Source: Chara braunii (taxonomy: Eukaryota; Streptophyta; Charophyceae; Charales; Characeae). Taken from it: a DNA stretch of 24,667 nt. Location: positions 2,213,776-2,238,442 of the forward strand of contig BFEA01000020.1 of assembly GCA_003427395.1 (NCBI GenBank), written 5' to 3'. Position numbers and translations under genes: made by a program. Of this stretch, positions 19,248 through 24,667 are shown piece by piece (within the stretch, counting starts at the first letter, position 1; every line of letters begins with the position of its first letter). The notes beneath the pieces were generated by a model, which was not told where the DNA came from, did not search any database, and worked only from the letters and a program-made list of their open reading frames with translations.

Positions 19248-20825
19248 TCAGAGGCGGCGACCGCCTTTTCTTCCGGAGTCGGCGCCTTCGCCTTCTGATC
19301 TTTTGCGCGTGCAAGGACGAATCGCTTCCGATTTGCTTTGCAGTGCAAGGACGAATCGCTTCCGGTTTGCTTTGCAGTATTGCATCATTCGTTCATTCGC
19401 CTGTTCTGAAATGGAGAGTAGGTGGCCGATTGGGAGAGGGATTCGATGATCCAGTGCTCGGGTAACATCAAGGACATCGATCTCTCCTGTAACAAAGGTA
19501 GGACCCCCCGTCTCCATTTCGCTCGACGAAGGCCGCCATTCAGTGACATCTCTGGACTCGAGTTCTGGTCGGATCGTTTCAATCATTCCCAGCCCCGGAT
19601 ATCCTAGTGATACGTACTGCTCCAGCGGGATAAGCTCGGCTGCTTCCTCACTGGAAATCATCATTCCATTACTTCCTCCCTGATCATCCATCACGGCTCC
19701 TACACGTCCTGGGCCGTTAGCTATGGGGGCTGCAGCTGCAGGCGCGGCCCCGCCTCGAGGCTGCATGGCACGATGGGGGCAATCTCGGGCCAAGTGACCT
19801 GGTTGATGACATGTAAAACAGACATTCGCCGCTGTCCCGGCAGGCCCCACTGCAGCCTGTGCAGCAGCCATGCCTCCCTGCATCGGTGCTCGCACCGCAA
19901 TGGGCTGCACGTTCCGCATCATAGCTTCTAATCGGGCGTTGTGCTCCCGCTGTTCTTTCTTGCTTTCTTGGATTAGACTGACCAATGTTTTAGTTAGCTC
20001 CAAGATAGCAGTAGATTCACTCGCTCGTGTAGGGGGTTCGATGGGGGAGGGTGGTGGACGTGGCGGGGTTACGGCTGGGGTTGCCATCACTGGGATCTGC
20101 CTGTTTACAATCACTCCAGGGGGTGCGGTCCTCGATGATACCTGTTCTACATACGTAACGGGTCCGGCTACGAATCCCATGTTTTCGAATTTGTTTTGCA
20201 GCGCGGCCAGTTCTGCCCTTGCTTTCACAAGCTCGGACGAATCTCCTTCTCTACCATAATCCTCATTTTCTAGAAAGCTAGCTGCAAATTTCCGCTCCAT
20301 TTCTTCGGCAGCCGCCATAATTTGTTGCAGCGTGTGGTTAATAGGAGAGAAGTTTTTACGTAGTTTTCCCCGAATCATTCTGTTACGTAGTCCGTCGATG
20401 AACAAGTCTCGGCCTACCTGCTCACTCCGCTCAGTCTTCACAAACATTCGGTGAAACCTGTTCTGATAATCAGTAATGGATTCGAGTGGTTTCTGGACTC
20501 GATCCTTGATCATATAGAGTGTTTGTTCGGGATGAACATACTCGAAGTGGTTCATGAAATCCCGCTCAAATGTGGGAAGATCCACCCATACATAAGTGCT
20601 ATACCAATGATGGGCATCTCCCCCCATCCGCGCGGGGATGTTGATCTGCGCTTCATCATTCGTATACCGCTGAGCTCGGAGCGTGGCTAACCATGCTCCA
20701 GCGAGATGGTGGGCTGGGTCAAATAAATAAAGATCTGGTGGAGCCGCAGGGGCTCGTGCAGGCGGGTTAGACTGTTGATTGGGGTTGACCACCGAAGCGG
20801 CTGCTGCAGCAGCGGCCGCAGCCAT
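19130..20825 (-). CDS. gypsy gag (capsid and nucleocapsid), frameshifted near the 3' end
   Basis: Starts at ATG 20825 in a GCCATGG context, about 155 nt after the primer-binding site. A poly-Ala N-terminus leads into a retrotransposon-gag capsid domain (WYSTYVWVDLPTFERDFMNH, then LESITDYQNRFHRM). A Pro-rich linker follows, with a helical KKEQREHNARLEAMM. The nucleocapsid has one CCHC knuckle, CFTCHQPGHLARDC (near 19810). It packages element RNA into particles. A 34-bp tandem duplication at 19310-19377 shifts the frame. As it stands the ORF ends at TGA 19248, while the pre-duplication frame continues to TAG 19130. Confidence 0.92.
19310..19377. repeat. 34-bp tandem duplication inside gag
   Basis: 19310-19343 and 19344-19377 differ at one base (gatttg versus ggtttg). 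34 is not a multiple of three, so the duplication changes the gag frame. The repeated peptide CKANRKRFVLA is visible in both frames. Confidence 0.95.
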
Positions 20826-20977
20826 GGCGCCTGCTCGCCTTGCGGCGAACGTTCAGCTTCGTGTAGCTACAGGACTACGTCGGCGCGTATCCCCAGCTGA
20901 AGGGCGCCTACGTGGAGCCAGATCGCCTCGCCTTAGCCAATATTGAGTCTACAGACCCTATCGCTTAGCCACGTGTC

Positions 20978-20991
20978 GGGCTCCGATACCA
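20978..20991 (-). promoter_or_regulatory. primer-binding site, initiator Met-tRNA type
   Basis: On the minus strand TGGTATCGGAGCCC follows the 5' LTR. The plant initiator-Met PBS is TGGTATCAGAGCC, so there is one mismatch in the first 13 bases. It primes minus-strand DNA synthesis. It overlaps the shared LTR bases because the U5 end is missing here. Confidence 0.8.
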
Positions 20992-21226
20992 ACCTCACGC
21001 CCGGCGCGACTTCCTGATCGGAGTGGGATGGGGGCCTGGAAGTGCGAAGAGGGGTGTGCCAAGGATTTTTGGGAAAGTGGGGGTTGAAGTCCCAGGTCGG
21101 AACTGGGATCTTCTGTGGCCAAGTTCAAGGGTCGTGGGCGCAATACTGCCGAAGGGCAGGGCAAGCGCGCAATTACCGCCTATCTCACCGTTTCGGGTTT
21201 GATGGGGGTCACCGTGGTGCGGGGGA

Positions 21227-21679
21227 CTACCGCGCGTCCTGCCTGGGGACTCGAAAAAGGGTCGATTGTTGCTCACGCCGTGGGTTATGGGCGCGCTGGT
21301 CAAACCGAGGAGCCCGCGGGTGGCGCCTGAGTAAACACTCTCTGCACGGTTCAGGCCAATACGCGGCTATGACCCGCCATGGCACCACTGTGAGCTGGTG
21401 ATATGGGAGGAGAACACGGAAGGGAGGGTAATTAGTGGCGACAACCACGAATCCGGGAGAGGTGTAATATTGTGTGTAATTCAGTTCGGGATAGTCTGCT
21501 CCGCGCGGATCGTTGGTTATCGCGTGATGGAATTCCCGCTCGCATACTTGGTTTCTCCTATAATTCGGGAATTCCGGATACGCTCCTCGCGTGCGATAGT
21601 ACTCTCGGCGGGATTCCTGGATCCAGGGCTTAAAGTATTCCCTGTCCCAAGATGAGCTAGAGCCTGAGGACCATGTCAT
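21227..21679 (-). CDS. ORF in the 5' LTR / transcript leader, 150 aa, unknown
   Basis: A sense-strand ORF with an ATG (21679), rich in Tyr, Arg and Pro (for example RREYYRTRGAYPEFPNYRR). The left LTR copy (11103-10675) is cut to 142 aa by CGA to TGA. No domain is recognised. If the TATA-like site near 22400 is used, the ORF would lie in the mRNA leader upstream of gag and could act as an upstream ORF. It may be only a chance ORF, since near-identical LTRs give no independent evidence of selection. Confidence 0.25.
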   Translation of the reverse strand: MTWSSGSSSSWDREYFKPWIQESRREYYRTRGAYPEFPNYRRNQVCEREFHHAITNDPRGADYPELNYTQYYTSPGFVVVATNYPPFRVLLPYHQLTVVPWRVIAAYWPEPCRECLLRRHPRAPRFDQRAHNPRREQQSTLFRVPRQDAR

Positions 21680-22093
21680 CGTTGCGTGCGGTTTTCAGAC
21701 ATGGGTTCTCAGATATGCTCGACGTAATTTTTGGGTCGGGACGATGACGTCAATTATAAACTCAAATCAGACAATCTGCACATACATCCAGCATCATGAT
21801 AGCGGGCAACTAATTCCGTCTACACATCACGATGCAGTCAAAACTTCACGAGGTTGTGAGCAACTAATCCCATACATTAGTGAGGAGCAAGAGAACACGA
21901 TGCGCATTCCATCCATTCATCCACGTCGACAAAAAGGCAATCAAAAGAGAAGGAAATGCAGGATGCGCCAATTCAGGCGAAAACCAAAACAGAGATATCG
22001 AATTGAAGGATAGGGGGCGGTCGCCCAATCAAAATTTATGTACACAGAAGAGAGGGGAGGAGACAAGAAACTGCAAAACCATGTCCACACAAC

Positions 22094-22096
<3 letters not shown>

Positions 22097-22144
<48 letters not shown>
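22097..22144. repeat. (CT)24 microsatellite in 5' LTR
   Basis: Same length as the run in the 3' LTR. It lies about 250 nt downstream of the TATA-like box in the sense direction, so it is a GA-repeat in the presumed leader. Confidence 0.97.
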
Positions 22145-22149
<5 letters not shown>

Positions 22150-22395
22150 GCGGACAGTCCGTCGTCACGCACCAACCCGCGAAGCTGTCACCCCGCTTAA
22201 CCCTCCTACACCCGTCGGGTTCGCCCGTGCCCACAGTCCGTTGTGGCCCACGTCAACCCCACGCATTCGGCGTCAGCTCGTCGGATCACCCAACTCCGCC
22301 TCTGCTCACCTCTTACTTCGCTCGTGTGCCGATCTTACACCGCACAACCCCGAGCTTCCAGTTTGCTAAGAGAGAAGATTAATCGCGCAGCCGGA

Positions 22396-22402
22396 ATTTA
22401 TA
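22396..22402 (-). promoter_or_regulatory. candidate TATA box of the LTR promoter
   Basis: TATAAAT on the sense strand, set in a GC-rich context about 795 nt into the 5' LTR. The duplicate is at 11820-11826. It is the clearest TATA match in the LTR, and a transcription start about 30 nt downstream (near 22370) would be expected. Assigned by motif only. Confidence 0.35.
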
Positions 22403-23166
22403 GCGTGCATGCGTGCGCTAGGAACACGGAATTACAAGGACTTAGTGAGATGAAGGGAAGGGAGTGCCTACGTTTGCAAGGTCAGGCCGCGGCGTGGTGG
22501 ACATACCCAACTCCACGCATCGATCCGGTCATGCAAACGCGGCTACCCATATAGGGAGGGAAGAGAGGAAGAAACGAGGCGGGAAGAATAAGGAGCAAGA
22601 AACAGAAAGATACAGTTGCAGAGGCGTGCGCCCAAAATTACAGTTGCAAAAAGGATTAAGGCGCCAGTTAATCAAGGTCCCAGCGCATCAGCAAGAAAAA
22701 GCGCGCAAACATGCAAAACAGCGCTCCAGAAAAAAAACAGAAATTCCAGAATTCCTAAATTCCTAGCTATCCTGCCGATATTACGAAAAGGTCCGAAAAG
22801 AAAATTAAAATCCTGAAGGCCGTATGGCTCCGACCAAGCTTCGAAAAGAAAATTCAAAAAAAGGAAATTCAAAAAGACGCCGAAATTCCCGCGCGATGTC
22901 TGCGCGCCCAAAAGTCCGACAAAACAAAAATCAAAACAAAGAAAATAAGCGACGTCAATGTTTATTAATCGCGCACTTGGCGCGCACTCCGCATCCATCC
23001 GACCAAGTTTCACTTCTTTTTCCCCATGCATTCCCGAATTCCCCAACCGTCATCAGGGACTCGTTCGCGGACGAAGAAACGACGAAGAAAACAAGGACAC
23101 ACAGGCAATTTTCCATCGACCCGTCCAATCGTCGTGGGACCCCACTGGGCGCTTCGCGCAGAAAGT

Positions 23167-23183
23167 TGCACACTACAGAAAGT
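23167..23183. repeat. 17-bp insertion near outer end of 5' LTR
   Basis: TGCACACTACAGAAAGT is absent from the left LTR. It ends with CAGAAAGT, repeating the 8 bases just before it (23159-23166), as expected from a local duplication or slippage event. Confidence 0.85.
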
Positions 23184-23194
23184 AGTTCGTCACA

Positions 23195-23198
23195 GGTT
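23195..23198. repeat. target-site duplication (right), GGTT
   Basis: Mate of 10401-10404. Its GTT encodes the Asn codon AAC of LINE-B on the minus strand, the codon into which the gypsy element inserted. Confidence 0.8.
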
Positions 23199-24626
23199 GA
23201 TTTTGTATCAGGATCATTCAGTTGGATCTATTTCTAGGTGTTTTATTTCTGTTCCGGGTCGGTAGACTCTGTTTCTGTCTCCTTCTATGACCCGGATTCT
23301 TCCGAGGTTGGATGATTTGAAGGCCCCTTCTGCTCTTGGTTCTTTGCTGATGAAACTTGTTGGGTTTCCTTATTCTTGTAAGGGGTGGATGGAACTGAGT
23401 ATCCAGTTCTTTTTCTGTAAGTTGCTGTTTGTCACTCTTAGTATTTCTGGGGGTTGTGCTTGCTCCCTGTTCGTTGCCCAGTCTCCCCACATCCAATTTT
23501 GGTTATTGTTCAATAACTGACGCCATTCTAGAGGTATGCTTTCGATGATGTGGGTGATGTTGGCCTGCAGGTTGTGGCAACCTTTTAGTGGGTTCCGCAA
23601 ATCCTATGCAATTTTCCAATTGTTTGCTGATTCATTCCATAGATGTTGAACTTGCCATACGCCTTTTACTACCAATGCCCCCATTTGATGTCTGTTTTGG
23701 TGAGAGAGAGGCTGATGCCATTTCGTCCTTGATCCATGGATTGCTGAAGAGGGGTTTTCTGAGAACTTCATCTTTTTCTTTGGACCGATCTTATTCTGTG
23801 GGATCTTTCTCCATATGTGGATGAGTTGTTCCCAAAATGATTTTGTGTTTCCTTTCTCTGTTTCCTCGTCTGCATTGGGAAGGGGGTTGTCGTTTTTCTT
23901 TTCCCTTGGCAAGGGCCATGATTTGTTATAGATCCAAAAGAACCCTGACATGTTGGGGGGGAATTTACAAGGTGCCAAGTCCTTGATGTGACATAGTGCC
24001 AGTGGTACCCATTGTAGGTTGCTTTGCAAGGTGAGTCTGATTATCCATTTAGTCTGGAGCGCCTCAATCTGGCGAGCCGGGTCTAGAATTCCTAGCCCTC
24101 CTTTGTCTTTTAACTGAGTGACGATTTGCCATGCGACCTTGTGAAATGTTGTTTATCCAGGTTTCATGTCCACAAATAAGCTGCTGCCCTATGGCGAATC
24201 TGCTTTTGGAAGTCTAGAGCGGGGAACCATATTGATGTGGAATACCACATCATTGATAGGATCGAGTTATTCAGGGATAAGGCTCTTCCGAGAAGTGAGG
24301 TGTGGACTCCTTGGCAACTGTGCATTTTGTTGATCGGTGACGACATAAGGGATACGGCCGACGTGGGGTGACACCCTTTGGTGCAGAGGTTGATGCCTAG
24401 GAAACGGATTGATGTGGTTGGGTCCGCCCATTGTAACCCTTCTGGGGATAGTTCTATGGGGGGGGGTGAGTCTGCTAGCCACCATTGTCTTTGTCCAGTT
24501 CACTTTCATTTCTGATGCCAGTTGGAAGGCTTGCATGGCTCTTGTGGGGGCTTGGAATGAAGAATTAGAGGCTCTTACAAGGACTGTAAGGTCATCTGCG
24601 AAAAGTAGGGTAGACGGGAGATGGAG

Positions 24627-24655
24627 TGTGTGACCCCTATGGCTGTGTGACCCCT
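24627..24655. repeat. 12-bp direct repeat at a 17-nt period
   Basis: TGTGTGACCCCT occurs at 24627-24638 and 24644-24655, just upstream (in LINE sense) of the FADD motif. It may be a small duplication in LINE-B or the start of other sequence at the window edge. Confidence 0.7.
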
Positions 24656-24667
24656 AGTGTGTAACAT

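Larger units (their letters stand above)
10405..23194 (-). mobile_element. Ty3/gypsy LTR retrotransposon, 12.8 kb, nested in LINE-B
   Basis: Two direct LTRs, an initiator-Met-type primer-binding site, and gag, protease, RT, RNase H and integrase in gypsy order (integrase after RNase H) define it. The outer LTR ends are the inverted TGTGACG...CGTCACA. GGTT flanks both sides and LINE-B coding continues in frame across it. It lacks a chromodomain, and instead has a PHD finger ahead of the integrase and two extra ORFs after it. Stops, a frameshift-producing duplication and a junction deletion suggest that this copy is not autonomous. LTR divergence is about 15 substitutions in 2.2 kb, which implies a fairly recent insertion, with the assembly caveat given in the findings. 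Confidence 0.95.
20981..23194 (-). repeat. 5' LTR (right copy), 2214 bp
   Basis: Matches the left LTR with about 15 substitutions, a 17-bp insertion near its outer end (23167-23183), and a missing U5 terminus: shared sequence stops at 20989, directly against the primer-binding site. It holds the (CT)24 run and the minus-strand ORF 21679-21227. As the 5' LTR it should carry the element's promoter. Confidence 0.93.
23195..24667 (-). pseudogene. LINE-B ORF2, reverse transcriptase part (upstream half)
   Basis: On the minus strand: STLLFADDLTVLV (motif C, near 24600), SEMKVNWTKT, LGRALSLNNSILSMMWY (near 24290), QLKDKGGLGILDPARQIEAL (near 24090), WGDWATNREQ (near 23485) and the region up to IDPTE-stop-S-stop-YKIN at the gypsy junction. 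From 24152 to 23195 a single frame holds TAG 23604, TAA 23370 and TGA at 23214 and 23208. The two TGA codons replace Trp (LINE-A has DEWQW there). At least two frameshifts lie further upstream. The fingers domain and 5' end are beyond the window. Confidence 0.88.

Noticed and set aside
10405-23194. Two unrelated half elements falsely joined across the N gap
   Set aside because: The matching GGTT flanks and in-frame continuation of LINE-B on both sides support a single insertion.
24628-24667. LTR end of another element at the window edge (reverse strand starts ATGTTACACAC)
   Set aside because: Only about 40 bases are visible, and LINE coding sense may extend through most of them; it cannot be judged.

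Overview
This is eukaryotic, repeat-dominated DNA with no intact host gene that I can recognise. A Ty3/gypsy LTR retrotransposon with an initiator-Met-type primer-binding site, two EN-RT (L1-type) LINEs and several microsatellites suggest a plant or green alga. The exact taxon cannot be read from the window. A run of 110 N (12863-12972) and about a dozen isolated N (16845-17298) show that this is a draft scaffold.

Layout, left to right. 1-1320: (CA)28, a tRNA-like sequence (343-411, minus), a five-copy GC-rich minisatellite (574-789), otherwise nothing recognisable. About 1330-7129: LINE-A on the minus strand, with ORF1 and an ORF2 carrying endonuclease, reverse transcriptase and a C-terminal zinc knuckle, broken by many stops and frameshifts. 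7130-8490: a small retroposed insert flanked by perfect 19-bp repeats (7634-7821), a decayed ORF, and a hairpin. 8495-10404 plus 23195-24667: LINE-B, also on the minus strand, split in two by the gypsy element. 10405-23194: a 12.8-kb gypsy element on the minus strand with 2.2-kb LTRs.

Gypsy element, read on the minus strand: 5' LTR (20981-23194), primer-binding site, gag (20825 to about 19130), protease-RT-RNase H in one frame with three stops (19247-16548), an integrase ORF whose N-terminus is a PHD finger (16555-14843), a small unknown ORF (14846-14370), an acidic ORF (14308-13433), a gap-containing stretch, and the 3' LTR (10405-12601). The RT/integrase and integrase/ORF3 junctions are start-stop overlaps (ATGGGTGA, ATGA). 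A GGTT target duplication flanks the element. Deleting the element and one GGTT rejoins LINE-B in frame, so LINE-B is older than the gypsy insertion.

Most notable: (1) the PHD-finger integrase in an element with no chromodomain; (2) the chain of overlapping ORFs and extra 3' genes; (3) a strong bias to TAG among in-frame stops in LINE-A (12 TAG, no TAA or TGA over about 870 codons), which reflects either context-specific C-to-T decay or UAG read as sense; (4) LTRs whose mismatches sit only at their two ends.
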